Assembly (NCBI GenBank): GCA_028571685.1
Contig: CM053143.1
Coordinates: 4,331,501 to 4,395,500, forward strand
Direction of reading: 5' to 3'
DNA: 64,000 nt
Source of the DNA: Heterohyrax brucei
Taxonomy: Eukaryota > Chordata > Mammalia > Hyracoidea > Procaviidae
Shown: in pieces, positions 22,603 through 35,311 of the stretch
How positions within the stretch are numbered: the first letter of the stretch is position 1
Layout of the letters: the number at the start of each line of letters is the position of its first letter
The notes under the pieces: generated by a model
What the model was told of the DNA's origin: nothing
Seen by the model: the letters and a program-made list of their open reading frames with translations, nothing else
Databases searched by the model: none
Position numbers and translations under genes: made by a program

Positions 22603-23303
22603 CAGTAGTTATGAACTTAATGTATTACATGATCTGTCTAATTTGATCTCTAATGTTATTTTACACAGAATAGCTACTATGTATGTGGGACGTATCTTAA
22701 TTCCACAATAAATATTTTTTCGCATGCAATCAATTTTAATAGCCTGGGCTGATACATAAATTTGTATGATCATATTTTGATTTGTGCACATTAAGCTTTA
22801 CGGTAAGCCTATGGTTCTCAAAAAGGCAATGAAAAGATTTGTTTAAAAATCATCCTCATTTATCTCTATTGATTTACTTTCAAATCCTCTGATCAAAATG
22901 TAAGTGTATGGCATTGCATTCAATTAGCTTTTCGTATCACAGATAATACACATTTAAAAATCCTCTAAATCTTAAGAGAAACAGTAGAAAGAAGACTCAG
23001 TTACCTGCAGGTGGATTGCCAGCATAACTAAGACAAGGGCTGTGGTTTTCCAACATAATTAAAAGGCTCTGAGCTGGCATACACTAATTTGTCAGTTATA
23101 GATAATCCCTTATTAACACTTCCTAAAATGCAGTTTAGATATTTTTGCTGTTTAAATTGGTAGTTTATTTTTCATTGTATTTAGTAATGGACATTTTTCT
23201 TCAATTTACAATGATTAATTTAAATAAAAATTCATATGACCTAGCTGTCCCACAGAAAATGTTTTCTTCTTCCTTATGGTATTCCTTTTAAAGGCAACAG
23301 AGT

Positions 23304-23306
<3 letters not shown>
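22603..23306. other. Unassigned AT-rich sequence
   Basis: Nothing recognised. Confidence 0.4.

Positions 23307-23337
<31 letters not shown>
23307..23337 (+). repeat. Pure A31 tract
   Basis: Thirty-one consecutive A residues with no recognised retroelement in front. TTATGGTA occurs on both sides (23274-23281 and 23340-23347). Confidence 0.95.
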
Positions 23338-23339
<2 letters not shown>

Positions 23340-23399
23340 TTATGGTACCTTAAGGTTAACTATTCTTTCCTCATAAATTACAAAAGAGAAACACTATTG

Positions 23400-23700
23400 T
23401 CTCAGTTTCGTAGTGCTGCTATAACAGAAATACCACAAATGGATGACTTTGACATAAAGAAACTTATTTTATCAGGGCTTATGAGATTAAAAGCCTGAAT
23501 TCTGGGTACCAACTACAGAGGTCTTCATTTCTTTGTTGGCTACAGGTGAAGGTCCTTGTGTCTGTTTAGCTTCTGTTTCTTGGTGATCTTCACGTGGTTT
23601 GTACCTTTTTTGTATATGTTTGCTTCTCTGTGTAATCTGTTCTTTGGTAGCTGATGTAAGATACAGTCTAGAGAAGATTCGACATGGCACTGGATACAGA
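23400..23700 (-). mobile_element. MaLR/MLT1-like LTR fragment
   Basis: Begins with TAGTGCTGCTATAACAGAAA, the reverse complement of the MLT1-like LTR 3' end, followed by AACTTATTTTATC (the poly(A) signal region in reverse) and a diverged body. The inner limit is unclear. Confidence 0.6.
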
Positions 23701-24149
23701 AGCATCATGCTGTCGTTCTGCAGCAAAGGCCAGAAAAACTAAGTAAAACAGTTACAAACATCAATCCTAAAACCAGTAAGTACTAAATGAAAGAACAAAG
23801 AACTCAGTCAAGCACTGAATGGAATAAGAAACTGACAAAGAACAGACAACAAGGACAGCTAGAGACTGGAGGTCCCATACCAGCCTGCTGCTGTCTAGCT
23901 TGGACTGAGGTCACCAAATACTGTAGATAGGGAGTTCAGGAAGGCAGCTCCGTAGAGTTCCCAACAGGAGATAAGGCACCTACGTCACGAGAGACACATG
24001 CTCTTTCACCTTCCATCCTTCTTCCCTCTACACAGACTCCTCTGCTTGCCAACAAGCCACAATTACCACAGTTGCTCCAGTGGAGAGACAGTAGCTTACT
24101 GTTGCCACGGTCTTCCCCACCCGTACTGGCCAGGGCTTTCAGCACATTT
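23701..24149. other. Unassigned, possibly LTR or internal sequence
   Basis: Follows the LTR fragment and may belong to the same retroelement. No retroviral frame recognised. Confidence 0.3.
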
Positions 24150-27100
24150 GTCTTTTTTTATTATGGTTGTGTGAAAGCTTACAATCCAAGTCAGTTTGTC
24201 ATATAAAACCCCAAACACGTGCCACTAAGCTATTCTGTCTGCTCTCCACACTCTTGCTTTCCACTCTGTATTTCTGGCATTCATTCAGCCAACACCTGTC
24301 CCCTCCACTCTACCCTCCCTTCTCACCTGTACAGAAGAGCTGGTAGGACAGCCTCATATACATATTTCAACCTAGAAGTACACACACTATCTGCATCACT
24401 TTGTCTCTTATAGTCCAGTCCAAATTTTGTCTAAAGAATTACATTTAGTACTGGTTTCAGCTCTGGGCTAACAGCAAGTTCAAGAGCCATGTTCTCTGGG
24501 CACCCTTCAGGATGATGGACCATCAAGTCTCGTCTTTTAATAGAGTTATAGATCTGCACTCGTCTTGCCCTCATGCTACATCAGGAACTCTACGTTGTTT
24601 TCCCTATCAGGGCAGTCACTAGTAGTGGACAGGCACCATCTAGTTCTTCTGGTCTCATGCTGATGTAGTTTCCCGATCACGTGGTCCTTTATATCTCCGG
24701 GGCTTAAATTTTCCTAGTGTCTTTGACGCCTTTGGTGTTCATATGCTCCAGGTAGGATTAAACCAACCTATATTCCTTAGGTGGTAGCTTGCTTGCTTTG
24801 AAAACCCCAGGCACCAATAACCAATATGGGATAAAGAGCATTTTCTTGAAATAAGTTAGTTATGACGATTGACCACCATATCTCCTGAAAGCATGGTCCC
24901 AGACCCCTGTCCCTGTGACTATGTCCTTTAAAATGTTGAGTTGTATTTAGAAAACCTTTTAGCTTGTGGTATAGTTCAATTGTGCTGATTTCCTTTCTAC
25001 TGTATGCAGTCACTTCCTTCACCTAACTGAACTCTTGCAGACTACCTAATCTATGAATAACCTACTTTCTCCCCTCCCACTCTTGAAACCATCAAAGATC
25101 ATTTTCTTCTGCGCATGTTTTCTTAAGTCCTTATAGTAGTGGTCTCATATAATATTTGTTCTTTTGAAGCTGTTTTTACTCAGCATAGAAGCTTCCAGAT
25201 GGTCTCAGGTTATGAGATGTTTCCTAAAATGATCCTTGTTCTTTATCATTTCATAATGCTCCATTATATAGATATATCAATTTGTTTATTCATTTGTTGA
25301 TAGGAATGTAGGTTGATTCAGTCTTTTTGGTAGTAGATAGTGCTACAATAAACGTTCTGTGCATGAGTCTGTTCGTGTGACAGCCCTTGTTTCTGTAGGA
25401 TATATTCCAAGCAGTGAATTGCTGGATTACATGGTATTTCTATTTCCAGTTTTTCAATAAACCTCCAAATTGCTTTCCAAAGAGGTTGTACCATTTTACA
25501 GTCCCACCAGTGGTTTAGAAGAGCCATAATCTCTCTGCTACCTCATCAACATTTGCTATTTTGTGTTTTTTGGATTAATCCCAACCTTGTTGGAGAGAGT
25601 ATCTCATTGTAGTTTTGATTTGAATTTCTCTAATGGCTAATTATTATGAGCCTTTTCTCACGTAACTTTTGGTTGCCTGGAGGTCTTCTTTGGTGAAGTG
25701 TCTGTCCACATCTTTGTCCATTGTTTAATTGAGTTATTTGTCTTTTTCTTGTTGATGTTTTGCAGTATCTTGTAGTTTGTGGAGATTAGATGCCAATCAG
25801 ATTCATAGTTGCCAAATTTTTTTTTCCCCCAGCCTGTACATAGTCCTTTACTCTTGGTGAGTTCTTTGGATGAGTATAAGTGTTTGATTTTTAGTAGTTT
25901 CCATTTATCTATTTTCTCTTCTAATGTTTGTAAACTGTTAGTAATACTTTGTGGTCTGTTACGCCATATATTAGGGCTCCCAGTATTGTCTCTATTTTTT
26001 CTTCCATAATGTTTATCATTTTAGGTTTGATATTTAGACCTTTGATCTATTTTGAGTTAGTTTTTGTGCAAGGTGTGATACATGGATCTTGTGTCAGCTT
26101 TTTGCAGGTGGATATCCAGTTTTGCCAGCACCGTTTGTTAAACAGACTCCTTTTGCCCAGCTCATGGACTTTGGGCCATTGTCAAACATCAACTATTCTA
26201 GACAGATGGTGTTATTTTTGGATTCTCAACTCTATTCCATTTGTCTAGATATCTGTTTTTGTACCAGTATCAGGCTGTTTTGACTACCATGGTAGTGTAA
26301 TAAGTTCTAAGGTCAGGTAGTGTGGGGCTTCCCATTTTGTTTTTCTTCCTCAGTAATGCTTCACTTATCTGGGGATTTTTCCCTTTCCAAACAAAAATGG
26401 TGACTTGTTTCTACATCTCATTAAAAAATGACATTGGAATTGTGCTGAGATCACAGTTTATGTATAGATCACAATGTGAAGTCTTCCAATCCATGAGCGA
26501 GGTAGGTTTCTCCACTTACATAAGTCTCTTTTGGTTTCTTGCAGTAAGGACTTATAATTTTCTTTGTATAGGCCTCTTGCATCTCTGATTAGATTTATTT
26601 CTAGGTATTTTATCTTCTTGGGGGATATTATAAAAGGTACTAATTTGGTGATATTCTCATTGATGATCTGTTGGTTAGTGTAAAGGAACCCAACTGATTT
26701 ATTTGTTTATCTTATATCCTGGTACTTTGCTGAATTCTTCTGTTAGTTCCAGTCTTTTTTTTTTTTAATGGGTTCCTTAGGGTTTTCTGTGTACCAGATC
26801 TTATCACTTGTAAATAGAGATACTTTTACTTCTTCTTTCCTGATGCTCCTGCCCTTTATTTCTTTATCTTGTTTGATTGATGTGACTACAACCTCCAGCA
26901 CAATGTTGAATAAAAGTGGTGACAGTGGGCATCCTCCTCTGGTTCCTGTTCTCAGGGGGGAATTTTTCAATCTCTCTCCATTCAGGATGATGTTGGATGT
27001 GCTGGCTTTGCATAGATGCCCCTAATTAGAATTTCCCTTCTATTCCTACTTCACTGGGAGTTTTTAACATGAATAGGTGTTGGATTTTTTTAAATGCCCT

Positions 27101-28087
27101 TTCTATATCAGTTGATAAAATCAAGTGATTCTTATCTTTTGTTTTATTTATGTGGTTAACTGGATTAGTTGTTTTTCTAATGTTGAACCATCCCTGCATC
27201 TCTGGTATGAATACTATATGGTCACGATGAATTACTTTTTTGCTATATTGTTGAATTCTACTGGTTAGAATTTTGTTAAGGATTTTTGCATCTCAGTTCA
27301 TAAGAGATATTGGTCTGTAATTTTCCTTTTTCCAGCCATTGTTACTTGGTTTTGGTATCAGGATTATGCTGGCTTATAGAATGAATTTGGAAGTGTCCCA
27401 TCCTTTTCTACGCTGTGAAATACTTTTTAGTAGTAGTGGTATTAACTCTACTCTAAAAGTTCAGTAGAATTCTTCAGCGAAGCCATCTGGACCAGGATTT
27501 TTTTATTGTACTTTTTAAATTGCTTTTTAAAATTCTTCTTTTATGTTGAGTTTATTGAGTTATTCTACTTCTGTTTGTGTTAGTTATGGTAGGTAATGTG
27601 ATTTCAGAAATTTGTCCATTTTTTCTACATTTTCAAATCTTTTGGAGTACAATTTTTCATATATTCTGTTATGATTCTTTTGAATTTGATTGAATCTGTT
27701 GTGTTCCTGTACTGTTTTACTTTTTGTGAGTTTGCCCAGTTAATCTTTTTAATAAAAGCTTTTGACTTCGTTAATTCTTTCAATTGTTTTTCTATTCTCC
27801 AATTCATTTAGTTCTGCTGTAATTTTTATTATCTGTTTTCTTATTGTAACTGAGGGGTCCTTTCGTTGTACTCTTTGTATTTCTGATTTTTTTATTTATT
27901 TTATTTATTTATCTTTATTAAGATAAATTGACTTCACTATTGCTTTTGCTAGATGCCATAGACTCTGATAACATGTGTTTTCATCCTCATTTGATTCCAT
28001 GAATTTCCTTATAGCATCCTTGATGGCTTCTATAACCCAGAAGTTTTTGAGTAAGACATTGTTCAGTTTCCATAAATTTGAGTTCCT
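24150..28087 (-). mobile_element. Older L1 (copy C), 3' UTR and most of ORF2
   Basis: Minus-strand L1 of a different, older subfamily than copies B and D: its 3' UTR (24150 to about 25180) is clearly diverged from theirs. ORF2 follows, C-terminus first: 25318-25527 has [20 protein letters not shown], and the RT at 26743-26970 has [20 protein letters not shown] with the catalytic box mutated to FTSD. The copy is cut at 28087 by younger L1 D and resumes at 35312. Confidence 0.9.
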
Positions 28088-29079
28088 TTTTTTTTAATTT
28101 TTTTTAATTATTATGATTGAATGAAAGTGTACATTCCCATATAAATTTGCATGCTCACCTGTAAGCAACTCCTACTGGTCTCCCTTCCCAGTGACATCAC
28201 AGCTGTCCTCTCTGTTCCATACATGTCCTATCCTCCCAACAGTCTCCTATCCCCTCGTCTCCACCCACTCCCCTTCCTCCAGCAAGAGGTCAGCAGGATG
28301 ACATTCTGTAGATGCATAGAACCATAAAATTCCCAAGAGATATGGTCAGTCTGTGTTGCCAAGTCCAATCCATTTCTGTCTGAAAAGTTGACCTTCATTA
28401 TGATTTATGGAGAAGGGCAGCATCAGGAACAGGGGCCATGCTCCCAAGAGAACCCAGAAGCCCCTAGACCATCAGTTGTGTTCTTTTATTGGAGATCTCA
28501 GGGTGCACCCCTATTTATTCTCTTGTTGCTGGTGAGACTCAACTTTGTGAACTCCATCATTGCTATCACTGGCGGTGGCCGGGCACCATCGGTTCTTCTG
28601 CTCATGAGTCAATGTAGAGACACACTCATGTGGTGTCTCTGTCTTCTGGGTTCTCTTTTCCCCATGTCATTCTTGTGCTTGGTGATCATCCATTCCTGTA
28701 GAATTGGGACCATTTGCTGTACCCTCAGATGGCAGCTTGGTAGCTTTCAAGACCCCAGAAGCCACTCACCGACGAAGGGTGCAGAGAGTCCTCATTAGCA
28801 AATTGCTAGCTGGGCCAGTTGGCCTTGATTTCGACTGAGAGCACGGTCCCCAGCCCCCATCCCTGTTACTCAGTCCTTGCAATGTTGAGTTAAGCCGGGA
28901 GGAGCACTAAATTGTGTTGAAGTCTAGTTGTTATTAATCTTCTTTCTAATGTGTGCTGTCACCGATTTCACCCAACCAAATTTCTATTAACTATCTAATC
29001 TAAACCCTTCCCCCTCCCTCCCCACCCTTACAGCCATCAAAGAGTCTTTTTTTCTATGCATGAGTCTGTTTTTAAGTCC

Positions 29080-32000
29080 TTATTGTGGGGTTCTCATACA
29101 ATATTTGTCCTTTTGTCGCTGACTACTTTCACTCTGCATAATGTCCTCCAGTTGAAACCAGGTTAAGAGATGTTTCCTGCTATCATAGTTGTTCTTTATC
29201 ATTGCATAGTGTTCCATTAAGAATATATACCACATATATCTTTTCCTCTGTTGTTGGGCGTGTGGGTTGATTCCATCTTTTTGCTATTGTGGACTGTGCT
29301 GTGAGAAACATTCGTGTGCATGTATCAGTTGGTGTGAATGGCCTTGATTCTGTAGGATATATTCCAAGCAGTGGAATTACTAGATCAAATGGTATATGTA
29401 TATCTAATTTTTTAAGGAAGTGCCAGATTGCTTTCCAAAAAGGTTACACCATTTTGCAATCCCATCAACAGTGTAGGAGAATTCCAATTTCCCCACAGCC
29501 TCTCCAGCATTTGTTGTTTTGTGCTTTTTGGATCATGGCCAACCTTGTTAGGGTGAGATGGTATCTCATTGTCGTTTTGGTTTGAATTTCTTTAATAGCT
29601 AATGATCGTGAGCATGTTGGCATGTGTTTTTTGGCTGCCTGGATCTCCTCTTTAGAGAAGTGTCTGTTCATCTCCTTTGTCCATTGCTTAATTGGATGAT
29701 TTATCTTTTTCTTATCGACATTTTGTAAAACCTTATACATTATAGAGATCAGGCATTGGTCTGACACAGAGTCACCAAATATTTTTTCCAGTTCTGTAGG
29801 TGACCTTTTAATTCTACTAATAAAGTCTTTGGATGAGCAAAAATGATTGATTCTTCATAGTTCCCATTTATCTATTTTCTGATGATTGTGGTTTGACAGA
29901 TTTTGAAGTCTGTCTACATTGTGTATTAAACCTTCCATTGTTGTTCTTGTTTTTTCTTGGATGAGATTTCTCATTTTAGATTTGATATTTAGGTCTTTTG
30001 TCCAGTTTGAGTTGGTTTTTGTATAAGGTGTAAGATATGGGTCTTGTTTTAATTTAGTGCAGATGGATATCCAATTTTGCCAGCATGATTTGTTGAAGAC
30101 ATTGTTTTTACTCCAGTTTAACATCCTAGAGCCTTTGTCGAATATCAACTGTTCTTAGGCAGATGATGTCATTTCTGAGGTATCGATTCTGTTCCATTGA
30201 TCTGTCTGTCTGTTTCTGTACCAGTACCAAGCTGTTTTGACTACTGTGGCAGTGTAATATGTTCTAAGGTCAGGTAATGAGAGGCCTCCCAGTGTGTTCT
30301 TCTTCTTTGGTAATGCTTTACTTATCTGGGCTTCTTCCCATTCCGGACAAAGTTGGTAATTTGTTCCTGTATCTCAAAAAATGTCACTGGAACTTGCTTT
30401 GGGATTGCATTCCGTAAGTAGATTGCTTTGGGTGAAATAGACATTTTCACAGTGTCAACTCTTCCCATCCATGAGCAGGGTAGGTTTCTCAGTTTATGTA
30501 AGTCTCTCTTAGTTTCTTGTAGTAAGAATTTGTAGTTATCTTTGTAAAGATCTGTTATTTCTCTGTTTAAATTTATTCCTAGGTACTTTATCTTCTTAGG
30601 GGCTATAGTAAATGGTATTTCTTGGTGATTTCTTCCTTAATAATCTGGTTGTTCGTAAAAAGGAATCCTACTGACTTCTTGAGACTTTGCCAAACTCTTC
30701 TATCAGTTTACGCAATTTCATTATGGATTCTTTGGGGTCTCTACAGATATAATCATATCATCTGCAAATAGGGAGATTTTTAGTTCTTCTTGGCTGATGC
30801 AACTGCCCTTTATTCCTTGGTCTTGTCTAGTTGCTCTGTCTAGAACTTCTACCACAATGTCAAATAGGAGAGGTGAGAGTGGGCATCCTTGTCTAGTTTC
30901 TGTTCTCAAGGGAAACTGTTTCAGTCTCTCTCCATTCAGGATGACGTGGGCAGTTGACTTTGTATAAATGGCCCTTATCGCATTGAGGAATTGGCTATCT
31001 ATTCCTATTTTGCTGAGAGTTTTTAGCATAAATGGGTGTTGGACTTTATCAAATTTCTTTTCTGCATCAATAGACAGGATCAGGTGATTCTTGTCTTTTG
31101 TAATATTTATGTGGCTGATGACATTAATTGTTTTTCTGATGTTGAACCAGCCTTGCATCCCTGGTATGAATCCAACTTCATCATGATGGATTATTTTTTT
31201 GATAAGTTGTTGTATTCCATTGGCAAGAATTTTGTTGCGGATTTTTGCATCTCGATTCATGAGTAATACTGGTCTGTAGCTCTCCTTTTTTTGTTGGGTC
31301 TCTCCCTGGCTTTGGTATCAGGGTTATGCTGTTTTCTTAGAATGAATTTGGGAGTATTCTATCCCTTTCTATGCTGTGAAATATTCTTAGTAGTATTTGA
31401 GATAACTTCTCTAAAAGCATTGTAGAATTCTGCAGTGAAGCCATCTGGGCTCTTGCTTTTTTTGGTTGGCAATTTTTGGATGACTTTTTCAATTTCTTCC
31501 TTTGTGATTGCTATATTAAGTTGTTCTGTTTCACGTGATAGTTTTGGTAGGTGATATGAATCAAGGAATCTGTCAATTTCCTCTAGGTTTTCGAATTTGT
31601 TAGAATACAGTCTTTCATAGTATTTACCTTTGATATTTTTTACTTCTATTGGATCTGTGGTGACAACTCCTCTCTCATTTCTTATTTAGGTTATTTGTTT
31701 CCTGTTTTTCTTTAGTAAGTTTAGCCAATAGTTTGTCAATTTGGTTGATCCTTTCAAGAAACCAGCTTTTGGTCTTCTCAATTTTTTTCAATTGTTCTTC
31801 TGTTCTCTAATTTGTTTAGTTGTGCTCTAATTTACGATCTGTTTTCTTCTGGTGCCTGAGAGGTTCCTCTGTTGTTCTCTCTCTTGTTTAAGCTGTAGGT
31901 CAGTTCTTAGATTTGGTTTCTTTCTTCCTTCCAGATGTGTGCATTTATGGAGATAAACTGACCTCTGAGCACTGCTGTGGCTGTATCCCATAGGTTCTGG

Positions 32001-32835
32001 TAGGAAGTGTTTTCATTCTCATTGCAATCCATAAATTTCTTTATTTCATCCTTGATTTCTTCTATAACCCATGTTTTTAGAGCAAGGTGTTGTTCAGTTT
32101 CCATGAGTTCCACTTTCTATCTATGCTTTTTCTGCTATTCATTTTGACTTTTATGGCTTTATGATCTGTGAAGATGCTTTGCACTAATTCACTGGTATGG
32201 ATTTTGTTGAGAATTGTCTTATGTCCTAACACGTGGTATATTCTAGAGAATGTTCCATGTGCACTGGAGAAGAAGGTGTAGTTGTCTGCTGATGGATACA
32301 AAGTTCTGTATGTGTCGATGAGGTCTAGTTGTTTAATTGTGGCAATAAGGTCTTCTGTGTCTTTATTGAGCTTTTTTTTAAATGATCTGTCCAATATTTA
32401 AAGTGGAGTGTTGAAGTCTCCTAATATTATTGTGGAGTGATGTATGTCCTTTTTGAGTGTAGCCAGTGTTTGATGTATTTGGGTGCTCTAATATTAGATG
32501 CAAAAAATATTTAATATTGTTATGTCTTGCTTGTGTATTGAAACTTTTAACAATAGTGTTCATCCTTGTCCACAGTGGAAAATTTGACATTAAAATCGAT
32601 TTTATCTGAGATTAGAATTGCCACTCCTGCTTTTGTTTGTTCATTGTTAACTGGATATATATTCTTCCATTCTTTAATTTTCAGTTTGTTCATATCTTTG
32701 AGTCTCAGGTGAGTTTCTGGGAGGCAACATATAGATGGGTCATGTCTTTTGATCCAAGATGTCACTCTGTGTCTCTTTACTAGAGCACTCAGTCCATTCA
32801 CATTCAATGTAATATTGATAAGTGTGTGTTCAGTG
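29080..32835 (-). pseudogene. L1 ORF2 of copy D, broken
   Basis: Endonuclease domain 31907-32807 (LSALVKRHRVTSWIKRHD and CCLPETHLRLK near the N-terminus), RT 30721-31260 with [38 protein letters not shown] and an intact catalytic box SLFADDMII. The C-terminus at 29465-29767 has KTTMRYHLTLTRLAMIQK and [14 protein letters not shown]. The frames are separated by several frame changes, so no full product can be made. It is the best-preserved RT in the window. Start estimated about ten codons upstream of LNVNGLSALV. Confidence 0.85.
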
Positions 32836-33261
32836 CTGCCATTGTGATGTGTTCATTTTTGTGTTGATGTTTTCTCTTTTGTTCTTATTCATCTGTTCTG
32901 CGACCTTCTTCTTTGTCCATTGGTTTGTCACCTTTTTCAGGGTTGGTTTCGTGACTGTTGAGAACCCTGTATTACATTTCTTGATACAGTATGTTGCTTT
33001 TTTATTGTGCTTTATAGCTTACCATATGATTCTTCTTACTAAACAATATATAAACCCAATTTTGATTACTACCAGTCTTGTCAGCTTCCTCTCCACCTGG
33101 AAGTACTATATCAACTGTAGGACATCCCTGTTTTTAATACGATGATATCATAGTTTACATGATATGATCACTAGATTGTTTCTTTCGCTATTACAACTTT
33201 GATTCTGTTTGGAGCCTTCCCTAACTGAGTAGGATTCCAGATAATGTGTCCCTCTAAGTTA

Positions 33262-34360
33262 TAAAGTTAGGGGTTTTGTTCTTCCAAGCCAAGAAATTCT
33301 TTCAGTATTTCTTGTAGCTTTGATTTGGTTTTTACAAAGTCTCTGAGTTTCCATTTATCTTGAATGTCTTCGTTTCATTTTCATATTTAAAAGATAGTTT
33401 TGCAGGGTATCCAATTCTTGGTTGAAATTTCTGCTCCTTCAAGGTTTTGAATATGTCATGCCACTGTCTCCATGCTAACATCGTTTCTGCTGAGAAATCC
33501 AATGAAAGTCTACAGGGTTTCCCTCTGAATGTCAGCTTTGCTTTGAGTCTTGCTGCATTTAAGAGTTTCTTCTTATGTTTTATTTTGTTAAGCTCTATCG
33601 ACGGCACTTGGCTTTACTTGGCCGGCTATTATAATATGTCTTGGAGTCTTTCTATTCAGATCTATATTGCATGCTGTTCAATACATATTGTGGATATCTA
33701 TATTCTCTTCTTTCATCATTTCTCGGAAGTTTTCTGTCAGCAGCTCAGCCACAATACTGTCTGTGTTCTCAGGTGTCTCGCCCTGTTCAGGTACTCCAAT
33801 TAATCATAGATTGCTCTTAACAGAGTCCCACATGCTTCTTAATGCTTCTTCATTTTTCTTGTTTCTTTTTTCTGATTTCTCCTCATAGATTCTGGAGTCA
33901 GTGGCTCTGTATTCCAAATCAGAAAGTCTCTTTTCAATTGGTTTCATTCTGTTTTCTTGACTTTGAATTTAAGTTTCTATGTATTTGATTTTGTACTTGA
34001 TCTGTTAGATTTCTGAGTACTGATGTTCCATCAGATCAGCTTGCTTAATTTTTCATTTTGCTCTGCTGCATTTTGTATAAGATCTAGGAAGTCTCTATAT
34101 ATGATTGTCTTGCACTCACCTTCTGATAGTTTCAGAAAAGCCACTTCGTCTGGAAAGTTCTGAGGTGGTTTCTTTTGGGGGCATTCTGATGCCGTGGGTG
34201 ATTTCCGGGTTACTGTCTTCTCCAACATTTGTTGCTTTTTGGGCTTCATGTGGGTCAATATGAGGCTGGGAGAGATGCTGTGTAGATGGACTGACCACAG
34301 TTGTTTCTTTAGGCTTTCTTAAAATGAGAGATAAAAAGTATTTGACAACTTCCAAAAGTC
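33262..34360 (-). pseudogene. L1 ORF1 of copy D, broken
   Basis: N-terminal frame 34031-34258 (MTHMKPKKQQMLEKTVTRKS, PPQNFPDEVAFLKLSEGE) and C-terminal domain 33332-33594 (KLTFRGKPCRLSLDFSAE, FQPRIGYPAKLSFKYE). A 27-bp SINE-tail insertion (33599-33625) lies at the upstream edge of the C-terminal frame and creates the apparent MPSIEL start, so the apparent protein beginning there is an artefact. Confidence 0.83.
33599..33625 (+). repeat. 27-bp SINE-tail insertion in L1 ORF1
   Basis: Reads CGACGGCACTTGGCTTTACT and ends in GGCCGG, flanked by CTAT on each side (33595-33598 and 33626-33629). The homologous position in copy B (about 10853-10868) lacks it. Confidence 0.7.
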
Positions 34361-35311
34361 AGTCAGGTTTTCAGGTGTATGCATCCCTCTTCCCAGCTGG
34401 CTAAGTCAGCACCTCTATATTGAACCCCAGATGTTATAAACTAGTTTAAAATACAGAAAGGCTACTGGCCTGCTGACCTGTGCCGTCAGGCCCCAGCTGT
34501 AGGCAATACTGTGTAGAATTCTGCTTTTCTGATAGGAAAACATTTCCTTCTGGATAGGCACTGTCTCCCAGCCCAGGAGTTAGGTCCAGCTGAGGCTTCC
34601 GTATGGATGACTCCACCTCCCAGCAAAACAAGATGGCATCCCACGCAAGCTCGTTAGCTGCCTGGGACCAGACTCCCAGCAGAAAGAGAGGCCAAGAGTG
34701 GTGAAATGCCGAGTCCACTGCCTCTCCCACTGGGCCCTAGCCCCAGGCAACACTGTGCAAAACACTGCCTTCCTGCTGGAAAAGCACTCTCCCCCTTGTA
34801 GGTGCCAACTCCCAGCCTAGGAACCAAGTCTGGCCGGGGCCTCTGCTTGGGCTTCTCTATTTACCAATGGATCAAGATGGCATCCCACACAAGTGCATCT
34901 GTATGGCTACCACATGGCAGGGGCAGAAAGATGGGGCAGAGGAGCCAAGGTATGTAGAGTCCAAAGCCAGGCTCTCAGAATCTGGCAATTATACTTGCTG
35001 GTCCCACCAGCAGTGCGGCTGAGACCAGCAGCAAGTCAAGTCCCAGCTCTGCTTGCCGGCCAAGAGAGAGGAAAAAAAATCAAAATGGTGAGTTACCTTC
35101 AGTCTGTGCAAGGCTCTTTTTGTCAAGAGTGAGGTCAGTGAAAGAGAGGAGGTTTTGTGTTGAGTGGTATGAAGTCCAAATTAACAGCCTTATGCTGCAT
35201 CCCAGGGCTCACTAGGTGTCCGGAAGGCTCTGTTTAATTATCATTTCAGGTCTTGGTTTCCAGAAGGATTTAGGGAGATGGGAGTTTATTCTGCCATCTT
35301 GACTCTGCCCC
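34361..35311 (-). promoter_or_regulatory. L1 5' UTR with tandem monomers (copy D)
   Basis: Two related units start at 34489 and 34733 (period 244 bp), aligned through GGCCCCAGCTGTAGGCAATA and GGCCCTAGCCCCAGGCAACA. Each unit contains CAAGATGGC on the plus strand (34629-34637 and 34873-34881), antisense to the L1. The 5' tip has the same core in sense. Promoter role inferred from L1 biology. Confidence 0.65.

Larger units (their letters stand above)
28088..35311 (-). mobile_element. Full-length L1 retrotransposon (copy D), nested in copy C
   Basis: A 7.2-kb minus-strand L1 complete from a T/A-rich tail (28088-28112) through 3' UTR, ORF2, ORF1 and a 5' UTR ending GGGGCAGAGTCAAGATGGC on the minus strand (GCCATCTTG at 35293-35301 on plus). 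The target duplication is AATTTGAGTTCCT (28075-28087) against AATTTGAGTTTCT (35312-35324), one transition apart. ORF2 of the host L1 continues across the insertion, so the order of events is certain. ORFs are broken by frame changes. Confidence 0.94.

Noticed and set aside
30721..31260. 179-codon ORF as an active reverse transcriptase
   Set aside because: The catalytic box is intact, but the rest of ORF2 is split among several frames, so no functional protein can be made.
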